Positions 8,633 to 17,754 of a DNA stretch of 64,000 nucleotides are shown here, in pieces. Source of the DNA: G965218495 sp965262785 (GTDB lineage: Bacteria; Bacteroidota; Rhodothermia; Rhodothermales; Bin80); NCBI GenBank assembly GCA_965262785.1, contig OZ253559.1:1922001-1986000 (forward strand), given 5' to 3'. Both the position numbers and the translations under genes were made by a program. Each line of letters begins with the position of its first letter. Position 1 is the first letter of the stretch. The notes below the pieces were generated by a model, which was not told where the DNA came from, did not search any database, and saw nothing but the letters and a program-made list of their open reading frames with translations.

Positions 8633-10794
8633 ACTTCGCCATTTTGGGAACCAACCGTGGCCGAAGGGGGGCTAAACCAGGTACTCCCAGCCCACTTTTC
8701 GCCCTTTTCAGCCCCTTTTCAGCCGTATTTCTCGGCTATATGGTGAAGAATGCGTGAAGTTTAGCGTATTCGGCTGAAAAAGGCCATTGTAGTGCCAGGA
8801 TTATTGGTGGGGACTTGCTACAGGTGCGCCCATGCACTATCTTGGAGTCGGCATTGAACTGCAGACACCATGTACATACGGGCGACCAAGACCCACGCAA
8901 AGAAAGGCGAAGCGCGACACAGCTACCGCCTGGTACGCAGCGACCGCATCGGCGGGAAGGTGCGCCAGTCTACCCTGCTGAACCTGGGCGTCCACTTTGA
9001 CACGCCCCGTGAGCAGTGGGGGACCTTGGTGCTTCACATAGAGAATTTGTTGCAGGGGCAGCCGACACTCGTGTTCGATCCCGACCTGCAGCACACGGCC
9101 GAAGCCATTGTCGCGCAGCTGCGCGCACGCGGCATAGGTGCACACGCGAAGCCGGAGGGTGAGCCTGACAGCGTCATGACGGTGGACATGGACTCCCTTG
9201 AGCACCCGGAGCATGCCCGCAGCGTGGGCGCAGAGCGTGTCTGCCTTCAGGCGCTCGAGGATCTGGGACTGAAAGACACGCTGATCCAGGCCGGCGCCAA
9301 GGAGCGCGACGCGCGTCTGGCCGTAGCCCTGGTGGTCGCACGCATGCTGCATCCCAACAGCGAACGGGCTACGCTTCAGTGGTTGCAAAGCAGGTCGACG
9401 ACGCTGGACCTGCTGGGGCTGCGCCCCGGCAGGAAAGTGTCGTTAGCGAAGCTGTATCGCATTGGGGACCTGCTCTGGGAGCACAACCAAGCGATTCAGC
9501 AAGCGCTCTTCCAAAAGGAGCGGACGCTCTTGAGCCTGCCGGAGACCGTTGTTTTTTATGACCTGACCAACACCCATTACCATGGCCGACAGCACGGCGA
9601 GTACCTGGCCTATGGACGTTCGAAGCAAAAGCGTTCCGATTGTCCGCTGGTGACGCTCGGGCTGGTGCTCGATGGCGCGGGCTTCCCGCGCACCTGCGAG
9701 ATCTTGCCCGGCAACGTCTCGGAGCCCGGCACGCTGCAGGACGCTATCGAGCGTCTGAACGCCAGCGTGGACGGCCAGAAGCCGACGGTGGTCATGGATG
9801 CAGGGATCGCTACGGAAGCAAACGTGTCCTGGCTGGCAGAACAGGGCTACGACTGGATCTGCGTACACCGGGGTAAGCGGCCCCTGCCGCCAGAGCGGGA
9901 GCCCGACAGTACGCTGACCACGCAGGCTGGACACGCCGTACGCGTGTGGCAGTTGCAGCAAAAGAAGCAGGAGATGCTGCTCTATGCCGTCAGCGAAGCC
10001 AGAAAGCACAAGGAAGAGCAGATCCTCCAGCGCCGGCGCACGCTACTGGAAGCAGCCCTCACCTCGCTGCACGAAGGGCTGCAGAAGCCCTACCATACCA
10101 AGCGGCTCAAGAAGGTCGTAGAGCAGGTCGGACGCATAAAAGAGCGATATGCCCGCGTATCTCATCAGTACGAAGTGACGGTTGTAGAAGGGAGTGGCCC
10201 CAACGCCAAGGCCGTGAAGTTTGCACGCAAGACGCAGTGGGAAGAGGCCGATGAGGCCCTGGGGGGCTACGTGCTGCGCACCAGTCAGACGGGATGGGAC
10301 CTTAAGCACATTGTAGCCACGTATTGGCGGCTGTCCGAGGTGGAGGCCACCTTCCGCTCGTTGAAGTCGGAACTGGGGATGCGGCCGCTTTACCACAGCA
10401 AGGACGCACGCATCGCAGCGCACATCAGTATAGCTGTGTATGCCTATCACGCCGTGCACCTGATCCGGACCCGATTGAAGGCGCAAGACATCCACACCAG
10501 CTGGAAGACGCTTCGCCAGAAGCTGAGCGCCTGGCAACGGGTGATGACAACCGTAAAGGACACCCAGGGCCAGGTGATTGTCAACGTGCAGGACGAGCGC
10601 CCAAGGGCAGAGCTGGCTCAGATAGCGCGCATCTGCGGCGTCACGCCCAGCCTGCATCGGCAACGCTACGTGCGCCAGGACTAAGGCAGGCGCACGGCGT
10701 TAGAAAAGTAGTGCCAGCCAGGCGGGAGTACACCCTTTTCTTATATGTGGAGAATGTGTCCACCTATACTGTTTGAGTCATAAAATGGCGAAGT
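8633..10794 (+). mobile_element. IS1634-like insertion sequence, second copy (diverged)
   Basis: Ends share the inverted repeat ACTTCGCCATTTT (left from 8633, complement ending at 10794). No clear target duplication was found. It carries one 604-residue transposase gene and has inserted beside the dif-like site at 8603-8629. Exact ends are approximate. Confidence 0.7.
8870..10684 (+). CDS. IS1634-like transposase
   Basis: 604-residue DDE transposase starting at ATG 8870 (MYIRATKTHAKKGE). Same motif order as the protein at 4648-6435: VFYDLTNTHYHG with the first Asp, YGRSKQKRSDCPLVTLG, VVMDAGIAT with the second Asp, and EVEATFRSLKSELGMRPLYH with the Glu. Length and motifs are complete, so it is likely active. 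The two copies differ throughout, so they are separate arrivals rather than a local duplication. Confidence 0.88.
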   Translation: MYIRATKTHAKKGEARHSYRLVRSDRIGGKVRQSTLLNLGVHFDTPREQWGTLVLHIENLLQGQPTLVFDPDLQHTAEAIVAQLRARGIGAHAKPEGEPDSVMTVDMDSLEHPEHARSVGAERVCLQALEDLGLKDTLIQAGAKERDARLAVALVVARMLHPNSERATLQWLQSRSTTLDLLGLRPGRKVSLAKLYRIGDLLWEHNQAIQQALFQKERTLLSLPETVVFYDLTNTHYHGRQHGEYLAYGRSKQKRSDCPLVTLGLVLDGAGFPRTCEILPGNVSEPGTLQDAIERLNASVDGQKPTVVMDAGIATEANVSWLAEQGYDWICVHRGKRPLPPEREPDSTLTTQAGHAVRVWQLQQKKQEMLLYAVSEARKHKEEQILQRRRTLLEAALTSLHEGLQKPYHTKRLKKVVEQVGRIKERYARVSHQYEVTVVEGSGPNAKAVKFARKTQWEEADEALGGYVLRTSQTGWDLKHIVATYWRLSEVEATFRSLKSELGMRPLYHSKDARIAAHISIAVYAYHAVHLIRTRLKAQDIHTSWKTLRQKLSAWQRVMTTVKDTQGQVIVNVQDERPRAELAQIARICGVTPSLHRQRYVRQD

Positions 10795-11332
10795 AGAGGA
10801 AAGTTAACTCTTGTACCTGAAAGACGCCAAAACCGGCGCGAAAGCCTGCAGGTCGTAGCCGCGCTATGACTCCGCCCGGTTACCCCCGGGGCGTAGACGG
10901 CGTGGCCAAGTCAGTAATGGACGAGTGTCAGTAGGCGACTGCCTTCGGTCCAATGGGGAATCCAAGCGCATAGCCATGTCCGGCCGTGCTTACGGACCCA
11001 TTGAATCCACATCCGTATTTGATCCCGCCCCGGTGATCCCCACGGTTGTGGTGTATTCGGTGGACAACATGTGACACCCGACCCAGGCGCTACGGTTGCT
11101 CAGCCTTGTCTCTCCAGGTTGCCATAGAGTCGCCGAGCCTCCCTAATGTGCTTCGGCAACGATCTTCCTGCTGGATAAGCAGAGGACTTCGGTGCTCTCG
11201 GTGCCCTCTTCTAAGCGTACAGAAAATGTACTTAACCGGTCGCTTGCGGCCTTGTTGTTTCCAGACGGGCGCGGCGCAGATACCCCTGCGGTGGGCGACG
11301 GGCAAACCACCCGGTACATGCAGCGCGGGCGT
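10795..11332. other. Stretch without recognisable gene
   Basis: About 540 bp between two IS elements. Frames up to 107 codons exist but none shows a recognisable domain or plausible composition; I see no RNA gene. The right side merges into the integrase leader remnant at 11333-11382. Confidence 0.4.
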
Positions 11333-11382
11333 GCGGGTCATTGCCTTCATCGTGGTTACGTTCGTTTAGTACAATTGTGCGC
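11333..11382 (-). other. Type-2 integrase start plus dif-like site (remnant)
   Basis: On the minus strand a spacer TTGTAC is followed by an arm TAAACGAACGTAACC and, 18 nt after the arm begins, an ATG opening MKAMT. The locus at 52501-52539 has the same order (TTATCGAACGTAACC, 18 nt, ATG, MKAMT), and the RT-integrase fusion has a 19-nt spacing. The integrase body is lost here after a few codons. Confidence 0.6.
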
Positions 11383-11462
11383 CTGAACCCGTGGGAACAC
11401 GGCCCGCGGGCGCTGTTGCCCGCTATTATGCGGCGCAAGCCGCAGGGTATAGGCGGGAATTA

Positions 11463-13268
11463 TATAGTGCCTGCCCGAAAATACTTTAAGTCTTTACACA
11501 ACAACCAGTTATATCTACCTATTGGCGGTGAATATGAGGGACATATAGCCGATTTGGACGTTTAAGGACACAGAACGGCTCACATTCGCCAAGAAAGCCA
11601 TGCGCAAGATTGTCCCGGAGTGCCGTGCACTCGACAGTACGCCGATTGAGGAGATTGCCATAGACCCGAGAATGCGCGACGACATGAGTGCGGTGCTCAA
11701 GGGTCTGCAGAGCGTCTACTGCAAGGCGGAATCGCGTGCGGCCTTGTTCACGATTCTCAAGACGCATTTTCAGCCGGGAACGCGCAGAGACGTGGGGCGA
11801 CCGGGGTTGGATCTATGGCGACTCATCGTGTTTGCCATTGTGAAGCAGTGCCTGGATCTGGACTACGATGCTTTGTTGTACCGGGCGAACAACGATCTTT
11901 TGCTGCGGGAGCTGTTGGGGCATGGCGAGGCCGGGTTTGATGCGGTGAAGTACAGCAGACAGCGACTGGTGGACAACGTTCAGCTTTTGACGCCGGAGCT
12001 GATCGACGAGGTGATCCATTTGATCGTGCGGACCGGGCACGAGGTGGCTGGCAAAAAGTCTGGAGCCGCGCTACGCGGTCGCTGCGATTCCAGGGTGGTT
12101 AAGACGCATGTGCACTATCCCACCGATGTGAGCCTGTGCTGGGATGCGGTTCGGGGTCTGATACGAGTGAGTGCACGATCGGCTGCGGCGTTCGGTCTTG
12201 CGGGCTGGCGCAAGCATGCGGATCGCACGAGGAAGGCATACCAGGCCTTCAGCCGGGTGCGGACGGCCCCGCGCTACCGGCAGAATCCGAAGGGAGTGAA
12301 GGCGTACTTGCGCCGGTGCACGCAAAATACAGCGCATGCCCGGACGCTGCTGGATGCCCTGGCCACGGTGGAGAAATCGGCGGCGGCACAAGCGGAGATC
12401 ACGTATTACCTGCGCTACGTGGACCTTTTGGTGGATCAGATCAGGCGACGCATCCTGTTGGGCGAGAAGATTCCGCATGCGGAGAAGGTGTTTTCCATCC
12501 ACAAGCCACACACGCGGTGGATCAGCAAAGGCAAGGCAGGGGTGCTGGCGGAGCTGGGCCTACCAGTTGCCGTGGTAGAAGATGAGCACCAGTTCATATT
12601 GGCTTATCACATCCTGTGGGACACGTCGGATGTAGAGGTGGCGGTACCGATCATTGACGCGGTTCAGGCAGCTTTTCCAGAATTCAATACGTGCAGCTTT
12701 GACCGGGGCTTTCACAGTATGAAGAATCGAGCGGCATTGGATACGCGGCTGGTGGTCAATGCGCTTCCGAAGAAGGGCAAGCTTTCTCTGGCGGAGCGAG
12801 CGCGGGAGCGCGCGCCTGCGTTCAAGGCAGCGCGGCAGCAGCATCCGGCCGTCGAGTCGTGTCTAGCCAATTTTGGACTTCGCGGCGGTGCGCTGGTGCG
12901 GGAGAAGAGTCCAGAGAACTTCGCGCTGATGGTGAGCCTGTCGGTGCTGGCGGTCAACGTGCACCGGCTGGGCTGCCTGGTGCGCGACCAGGAACGGGCA
13001 CGCATAAGGCGTCGGCGAAAGCGCGCAGCGTAGGCTCGCTACCACCTCGCAGAAAGGCCCCCAATTCGTGGCCCTGCACAGGGCACAAGGGACACGTATG
13101 CCCTCCCGATAGGAATACAACGCCATTGGGGCCGCAAACTGCCCGTGCGCGAACGCAAGAGACGCCAGTCTGGCCGAAACACTCGAAGCGGACCGTGAAC
13201 GAACTCAAAAAACGACTGCACCTACGCGCCCTACGCCCGGCAAAGGGGGTTTTCGGTCAATCACTATA
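11463..13268 (+). mobile_element. ISNCY-like insertion sequence
   Basis: Imperfect ends: TATAGTG then CCGAAAA on the left (from about 11463) and the same in complement on the right, ending at about 13268. It carries one 477-residue transposase. Its right end was the target of the next IS, which duplicated TATA there (13265-13268 and 14718-14721). Left boundary approximate. Confidence 0.65.
11600..13033 (+). CDS. ISNCY-like transposase
   Basis: 477-residue transposase. Features recalled for this family: CDSRVVKTHVHYPTD followed by SLCWDAVRGLIR, a long helical stretch (about 200-290), VEDEHQFILAYHILWD, then CSFDRGFHSMKNR and a C-terminal basic tail RIRRRRKRAA. ATG 11600 is the first ATG; the frame stays open about 16 codons upstream without an ATG, so a non-ATG start is possible. 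No disabling mutation seen. The family assignment is from motif memory and less certain than the transposase call. Confidence 0.75.
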   Translation: MRKIVPECRALDSTPIEEIAIDPRMRDDMSAVLKGLQSVYCKAESRAALFTILKTHFQPGTRRDVGRPGLDLWRLIVFAIVKQCLDLDYDALLYRANNDLLLRELLGHGEAGFDAVKYSRQRLVDNVQLLTPELIDEVIHLIVRTGHEVAGKKSGAALRGRCDSRVVKTHVHYPTDVSLCWDAVRGLIRVSARSAAAFGLAGWRKHADRTRKAYQAFSRVRTAPRYRQNPKGVKAYLRRCTQNTAHARTLLDALATVEKSAAAQAEITYYLRYVDLLVDQIRRRILLGEKIPHAEKVFSIHKPHTRWISKGKAGVLAELGLPVAVVEDEHQFILAYHILWDTSDVEVAVPIIDAVQAAFPEFNTCSFDRGFHSMKNRAALDTRLVVNALPKKGKLSLAERARERAPAFKAARQQHPAVESCLANFGLRGGALVREKSPENFALMVSLSVLAVNVHRLGCLVRDQERARIRRRRKRAA

Positions 13269-14717
13269 GAGCCTTTTGCAAAATTCACTTCAGCCCTTGA
13301 TTTGGGAGTAGGAGCTTCGTCAAGCCAGTGTGATTCTGCACGTATCAACTTGTTCGACCTTTGCATTGCGGAAGTCTTGCTCGAATGGGGGTGACGAACT
13401 GCGCAGGGAGGCATGACACGGCATAGCTGACCCGGCCCGCGCTGATGGCGAGACGGGCCCTACGTGAGGGTACGGGTGCGCTTAGAGCACCAGGCGCATC
13501 AACTGGTCGACGGTCAGCGCCAGGATGCCGAACATCAGGTGGCAGTAGACCTTGCTATGCCCGCGTACCCGCACATACCGTCCGCCGAACTCGTCTTTGA
13601 GTCGTCCATTGACCCGCTCCACCGTCGAGCGCTCTCTGAAACGTCTCCTCTCTGGCGTAACGTGTCCGATGCTGCGTTGCGCCCGCGCCTCGCGCTTTAG
13701 CTCCTCATTGCCACGCGGGTTGATATCAATGATCGGCACATGCCCCAGCGATCTGCTATGCTCTCGGATTTCCTTAGCATCGTACGCACTGTCCATCAAG
13801 TCGTACAGACTTTGTACCCGAGCGGCCGTCATCACTGCCAGCGGGATCGCCACCTGGCTGTCATGGACCGAAGCCGATGTTAGCGCAGCGCTGATCGGAA
13901 TCCCCCCGTCAATCACATCCAAGTGCAGCTTGAAGCCGACCCAGCAGTGCCCGTGACCCTTCGAATTGCGTTTGGTCCCGACATTGCAGTCCTTCGGTAG
14001 TTCTTCCAGCATATCATCCAGCTCCATGGAGCGTTGACGCTGCAGGCGGGTAGGGGTTTTCGGTTGTTTGCCGTCGTTGGCCTTGGGCACAGACCGCTTC
14101 GGCTTCTCGCGTGCCGAAATCGCGGTCGCGTCCCGCGAAACGTGCCCGGCCAGATGATCCTCCAGCGCGCACTCCAGCAGCACTGCGTGCAGCCGCCCCG
14201 GCAGGTCACTGTTGGCAAATTCCGCGAACGCCCGCGAAAACGACGATTCGCTCGGTACCATGTACGACCACTCCCAGCCGCATAGCTGGTGCAGTACCGG
14301 ATCGCTCTTTAGTCGCTCCACCAACGCCCGCGTGGTCGGGATATCGAATACGGACTTAGCCAAAAAAGCCCGCGCCAGCGCAGCCCGGTCCGCCTTCGGA
14401 CGGCCTGGACCCTTGGACTCGCACCCCGACAACAGCTCCTCCACGCGCACTAATTCCACCACAGAAACGAATCGTCTGTGCTGTTCACTGAGCTCGCCAA
14501 TAGTGAGCTCCAGCAATGGAAACAATCTGAGCTGGAATGTGGACCAGTACCTGGATAACTCTGATCGCAATCGCATCTGCACGTTTATTGTATACATTTA
14601 TGATTCTCACGTGTTCAAGTATACGACTCACGACGCACTTAATCCGCATTATTCTCACCCACGCCCTAACTTTCTACGCCCGGTTTCGCGCTCTCAGCCT
14701 ATTTTTGCAAAAGGCTC
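13269..14717 (-). mobile_element. IS element, copy 2, intact (IS5/IS1182-like, 1449 bp)
   Basis: Same element as 3310-7047, here complete. Ends GAGCCTTTTGCAAAA and complement; target duplication TATA (13265-13268 and 14718-14721). It inserted exactly at the right end of the ISNCY-like element. It encodes one transposase, and both copies are nearly identical, implying recent activity. Confidence 0.9.
13482..14597 (-). CDS. DDE transposase (IS5/IS1182-like)
   Basis: 371 residues, transposase of the IS at 13269-14717. N-terminal half: LFPLLELTIGELSEQH and the GRPKADRAALARAFLAK segment found before DDE domains of this type. Catalytic residues: Asp in SRDATAI, Asp in DLMDSAYDAKEI, Glu in STVERVNGRLKDEFGG. 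The sequence LGHVPIIDINPRG is also typical. A paralogous, frameshifted relative lies at 40687-41797. This is the only complete copy in the window, so it could mobilise the remnants at 3310 and 53999. Confidence 0.9.
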   Translation of the reverse strand: MYTINVQMRLRSELSRYWSTFQLRLFPLLELTIGELSEQHRRFVSVVELVRVEELLSGCESKGPGRPKADRAALARAFLAKSVFDIPTTRALVERLKSDPVLHQLCGWEWSYMVPSESSFSRAFAEFANSDLPGRLHAVLLECALEDHLAGHVSRDATAISAREKPKRSVPKANDGKQPKTPTRLQRQRSMELDDMLEELPKDCNVGTKRNSKGHGHCWVGFKLHLDVIDGGIPISAALTSASVHDSQVAIPLAVMTAARVQSLYDLMDSAYDAKEIREHSRSLGHVPIIDINPRGNEELKREARAQRSIGHVTPERRRFRERSTVERVNGRLKDEFGGRYVRVRGHSKVYCHLMFGILALTVDQLMRLVL

Positions 14718-14962
14718 TATATAGAAAGGTTAACAGCCGCGTTCTGTCATAATCCCCACCCAATGCATCCAGCTCCAGCATCTCGCATCCCTGCGGGCTT
14801 ATTATGGGATAGTGATTCACCACCCATAGACCGCCATGGATACGTCACAGCATGACACGGCGCAGCTGCAGGCACTGACGGAGATGCAGGTGTCCAAGGA
14901 AAGGAAGGCCGCCGCCGTCGGCCGGTGAGTGTGGCGATGTGCTGGGCCTGTAGCAGCCAGAC

Positions 14963-15487
14963 ATGGACACTTCTGAGCTCTCGTGTACTATTTACCGCAT
15001 CGGCTTTGCGGATGGGCGCGCCTACGTGGGCGTTACCTCTAAGGAGGTCGCCGTGCGCATCCGTCAGCACGGCCAGCTGCACGCCGCCGTCAACATGGAG
15101 CTTTACAGGCAGCTCAGTGCTGGCCAGCCCTACGAGCTTACTATCTTGGCCGCGGACGTACCTGCAGGGAAGGCCTACGCCCGCGAGCTGGCCTTCATCC
15201 ATGCAGAGGCCGACCCGCTCAATCGCCTGACGCGCCTGGCTCCAGGGGCACGCACCTTGCCATTCACGCCGTCCAACACATCCAGACGCCGCTCCAGGGC
15301 AGGGCGCAGGCGGAATAAACCTGTTCGCCCTGGCACGTACACATGCTCCCTATGCCGTGATTGCCTGCCGCACACCGCTTTCTACAAGGACCGGACCCGG
15401 TTCAATGGACTGCACTCCCGCTGTAAGGACTGCTACAACAGGGAGGCGGCCCGCCGCCGAGGAGCGCTCCCAGCGCGCGGCCCGTGA
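14963..15487 (+). CDS. GIY-YIG nuclease-like protein with C-terminal zinc finger
   Basis: 174 residues. The N-terminus fits a GIY-YIG endonuclease fold: CTIYRIGFADGRAYVGVTSKEV (the two Tyr motifs) followed by Arg in VRIRQH. After a basic linker (SRRRSRAGRRRNK) a four-Cys cluster follows: CSLCRDC, then RCKDCYN, as in homing-endonuclease or restriction-type DNA-binding fingers. Start at ATG 14963; no convincing Shine-Dalgarno sequence, common in this phylum. It stands alone between an IS and a dif-like site (15511-15542), which fits a cassette-borne gene. Nuclease activity is inferred; the catalytic Glu and Asn are not securely placed. Confidence 0.75.
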   Translation: MDTSELSCTIYRIGFADGRAYVGVTSKEVAVRIRQHGQLHAAVNMELYRQLSAGQPYELTILAADVPAGKAYARELAFIHAEADPLNRLTRLAPGARTLPFTPSNTSRRRSRAGRRRNKPVRPGTYTCSLCRDCLPHTAFYKDRTRFNGLHSRCKDCYNREAARRRGALPARGP

Positions 15488-15510
15488 GCGGGCAGATACC
15501 CGGGGTTGTC

Positions 15511-15542
15511 TTTCCTCTGACAATTAGTATTATCTGGGGAAA
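15511..15542 (+). other. dif-like recombination site without adjacent integrase
   Basis: Arm TTTCCTCTGACAA, spacer TTAGTA, arm TTATCTGGGGAAA (10 of 13 arm positions pair). It follows the stop codon of the GIY-YIG gene by about 25 bp. Its right flank (AGCCCCGCGTCATGCC at about 15559) is shared with the site at 43232-43258. Confidence 0.6.
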
Positions 15543-15699
15543 GGATGGAGCACCGACAGCCCCGCGTCATGCCCGCCCGGCCCCAGTCGCGCGCCCCCTC
15601 GTAAACAATGACATGTGCGCCGATGCGACGAGCCACTTGGCCTCTGGTGGTGGGTTGCCAGCCAGATCCCGAGATCGTTACGGTCGGGGACCTTACGGT

Positions 15700-15960
15700 T
15701 TAGGTCCAGCTCAAGTCGGGCACGGGCCGCGCCGCGGCCTCCTTGGGCTTTGGGAAGAACCGCTCTTGCAGCTCTGCATCGGTCAACTCGTCCGGCAGCG
15801 GCCACTCCAACTGGGCCTCGGCTGCGCGGTTGATATAGTTGCTTACTGTGCTGACAGAGATACTCAGACAGCGGGCCGTTGCGCGCAGGCTGTATTCCTC
15901 CCAGTAACGCAGGCGAAGTACGTCTCTGATCTTTCGCATGGAGATTCGCTTTCTGGGCAC
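15700..15960 (-). pseudogene. IS21 istA N-terminal fragment
   Basis: 86 residues matching only the helix-turn-helix start of an IS21-family IstA: MPRKRISMRKIRDVLRL, then ARCLSISVSTVSNYINRA and LEWPLPDELTDAELQERFFP. The DDE domain and istB are absent; the frame stops after VPDLSWT. Remnant only. Confidence 0.8.
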
Positions 15961-16086
15961 CGGGCTCTCGGTTGGTTAACAGAGAACCCCAATAGCCCCG
16001 GGGTTAAGCAAAGCTCCAGCACCGTTCAGACCAACGTGCCTCGGGCACGAGTCACAGCCAGAATCCAGTGTTCGAATTCCTTCGAG

Positions 16087-16470
16087 TTACCCGTTCGAAT
16101 AACGTCGCAGTATACAAATCCACTCCGCGAGATTCTCACAACTCATTTGACCGCATGCAACGCTCGTTAGAGCCTCCACGAATTCCAGGTCATCAATGGC
16201 CAATTCATAGCCACTTCTCTGAACGAACAGTTCCGTCAGATAGAGGGCCGTTCGTTTATTCCCGTCTACAAATCCGCGACTTGAAACGATCGCGTGAATC
16301 AGGGCGGCTGCCTTCTGATGGATGTCTGGGTAGTAGTCATGGTACGGGCGACCCAGCGCTGACCGAATCACATGCTCGCTTATGATCCCTGGGGCCCCGC
16401 CATCCAGAAGAGCTTCCTCATGACAGCGAATCGCGTCGTTGTAAGTAACGCGATAGTGCCGCCTATCGAT
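16087..16470 (-). CDS. Doc-like (Fic superfamily) toxin with altered active site
   Basis: About 127 residues if read from an ATC at 16470; the first GTG in frame is at 16371. The region upstream of that GTG (HYRVTYNDAIRCHEEALL) is clearly part of a Doc fold, so the longer form is preferred; the start overlaps the antitoxin stop. Doc proteins modify translation factors. The active-site motif reads RGFVDGNKRTAL, whereas the family has HxFxDGNKR: the catalytic His is Arg, one transition away (CGC for CAC). The toxin may be inactive. It pairs with the ORF at 16463-16663. Confidence 0.75.
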   Translation of the reverse strand: MDRRHYRVTYNDAIRCHEEALLDGGAPGIISEHVIRSALGRPYHDYYPDIHQKAAALIHAIVSSRGFVDGNKRTALYLTELFVQRSGYELAIDDLEFVEALTSVACGQMSCENLAEWICILRRYSNG

Positions 16471-16663
16471 TTGCCAGCACCTTTATGGCTTGTCGGCGCT
16501 TCACCGAGGTCTCCTTGATGATCCGCTCAGAAGTAGGACTTACAGCGTGCACTGTGTCGGTCGCACGCACGACGATGCGTGCTCGCGAATCATCGTGAAC
16601 GGCACTTCCTCCGGGGTTGGAATGCACGCTCGTGGACTGCCGTGTTATCACTTTCTTAGTCAT
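16463..16663 (-). CDS. Putative antitoxin of the Doc-like toxin
   Basis: 66 residues (MTKKVITRQ to AIKVLANR). It lies directly upstream of the Doc-like gene in the same direction with an 8-bp overlap (AATCGATAG), the usual antitoxin-toxin order. AAGGAGG abuts the ATG with almost no spacing, so a GTG four codons downstream (about 12 bases from it) may be used instead. The C-terminal half (SERIIKETSVKRRQAIKVLANR) resembles short antitoxins of Doc systems but no family was identified. Confidence 0.6.
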   Translation of the reverse strand: MTKKVITRQSTSVHSNPGGSAVHDDSRARIVVRATDTVHAVSPTSERIIKETSVKRRQAIKVLANR

Positions 16664-17356
16664 CCTCCTTAAGGCTCAGCTATGAGGCGCTCAATACGCA
16701 TCATATCAAGCCAAAGGTCCACATCGAGTCCGGATCATTCACCAGTCCGCGTGCCCCTGCTGCCGAAATCAAGAAATTCAAGCCCGTGGTGGAATTTGCA
16801 GCTTAAGCACTCACGTCATTTTCTTAACCCGCAATTTGCTCCATCCTGACGTCGTCCGCGCTCCGCCGTAGAGGGGATTGAAACCCCTTGTCGGTAAAAA
16901 TCTTTCAGCGCTCAGAAGCGGGCGATCGCAGGCCTAGCCACGGCTTTCCAATAGATTCCGTCCAGCTATTGCGAGACGGTGATCATTCGGGTCTCATCCG
17001 CTTGAGGTTGGACACCCTGATTGATGGCGAGCGCGCATTCCTGGAAGCACGAAAAGTTAAGCCGCCAGAGAGGCGTACCGCAGCGTCTATTGCTGATAGC
17101 GACGCTTCTGACGATGACGATTAGATACTGGAACGCGTAGAGCGTTCCACCTGGCAGGAGCTGACCGAGGTGCTGCGCGGGCACGCGTCCCACGGGTGCT
17201 AAAGCCCGCCCCGACGGCTTCAGCGTCCCCAGATAGTCAGGGTTATCAGGAAAAGGTCTCCGAAATCGCCCCGGGCCGTACCTGAGCGATCGGGCGCGAT
17301 CCGCGGCGATTCCGAGGCGGTTCCACCCTTGTCTGTGCGCGGTGATCTCAGGCGGC
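16664..17356. other. Stretch without recognisable gene; degenerate palindromic repeat
   Basis: About 690 bp. A 78-codon frame at 16888-17124 has no recognisable domain. At about 17261-17315 a diverged copy of the structured repeat is visible (GAAATCGCC, then CCGCGGCGATTCCG). Nothing else supported. Confidence 0.4.
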
Positions 17357-17442
17357 GTGCAGGGTGCCCTTCCGGTCGTTCATTTCCGTTTTTCGGGGCT
17401 TAAAACATTTCCTGTAATAACAGATTGTCGCAGACCGGGAAA
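17357..17442 (+). other. dif-like site with conserved hairpin flank
   Basis: Left flank GTGCAGGGTGCC, a small hairpin CCGTTTTTCGG, then TTAAAACA, the arm TTTCCTGTAA (17408-17417), spacer TAACAG, and a right side ATTGTCGCAGACC ending GGGAAA (17424-17442). The flank, hairpin and left arm recur at 43202-43247 and 46184-46250, where the spacer is TAACAC. The right side coincides with istA remnant sequence, so it may be a recombinant junction. Confidence 0.6.
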
Positions 17443-17573
17443 GACTATTGACATTCATTACCGTACTGTGCGACAATCCCAAGCAGCGGGCTATGGGATC
17501 GTACACCCATCCCGCCCTCGAATGCCAGGCGAAGTATTTCTTTGAGTTTACACATGGAGATTTTTCTTGCAGG
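17430..17573 (-). pseudogene. Second IS21 istA N-terminal fragment, frameshifted
   Basis: From ATG at 17573: MPARKISMCKLKEILRL, then AFEGGMGVRS, a frame change, then IARCLGLSHSTVMN. This is the helix-turn-helix start of an IstA different from the one at 15700-15960. It breaks off at the dif-like junction near 17424. A 35-bp piece of the same sequence occurs at 43441-43475. Confidence 0.65.
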
Positions 17574-17754
17574 CATGGATTACCTCGTAAAGCGTTGGCC
17601 AATCGTATGCAGCTACGCGTACGCAGCGTGCAGCTCGAGGAGTAGCATGGTTGGAGTATGCACAACTGCGCAAAGGTCTGCCGTTGTCCTTAGCCGAAGC
17701 TTGCCTTACTTTCGAAGAGCACATGTCGCAAGAGCGGAAATGCCCGCCTGACCA

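Noticed and set aside
15484..16170. 228-codon plus-strand frame
   Set aside because: Overlaps the dif-like site and the recognisable istA fragment on the other strand; no domain visible.
16873..16887. GGGGATTGAAACCCC resembling the 3' end of CRISPR repeats
   Set aside because: Single occurrence, no spaced repeats and no cas genes; it is a short chance hairpin.
16888..17124. 78-codon plus-strand frame with acidic tail
   Set aside because: No recognised domain, GTG start without ribosome site and surrounded by decayed mobile DNA; kept only as a note.
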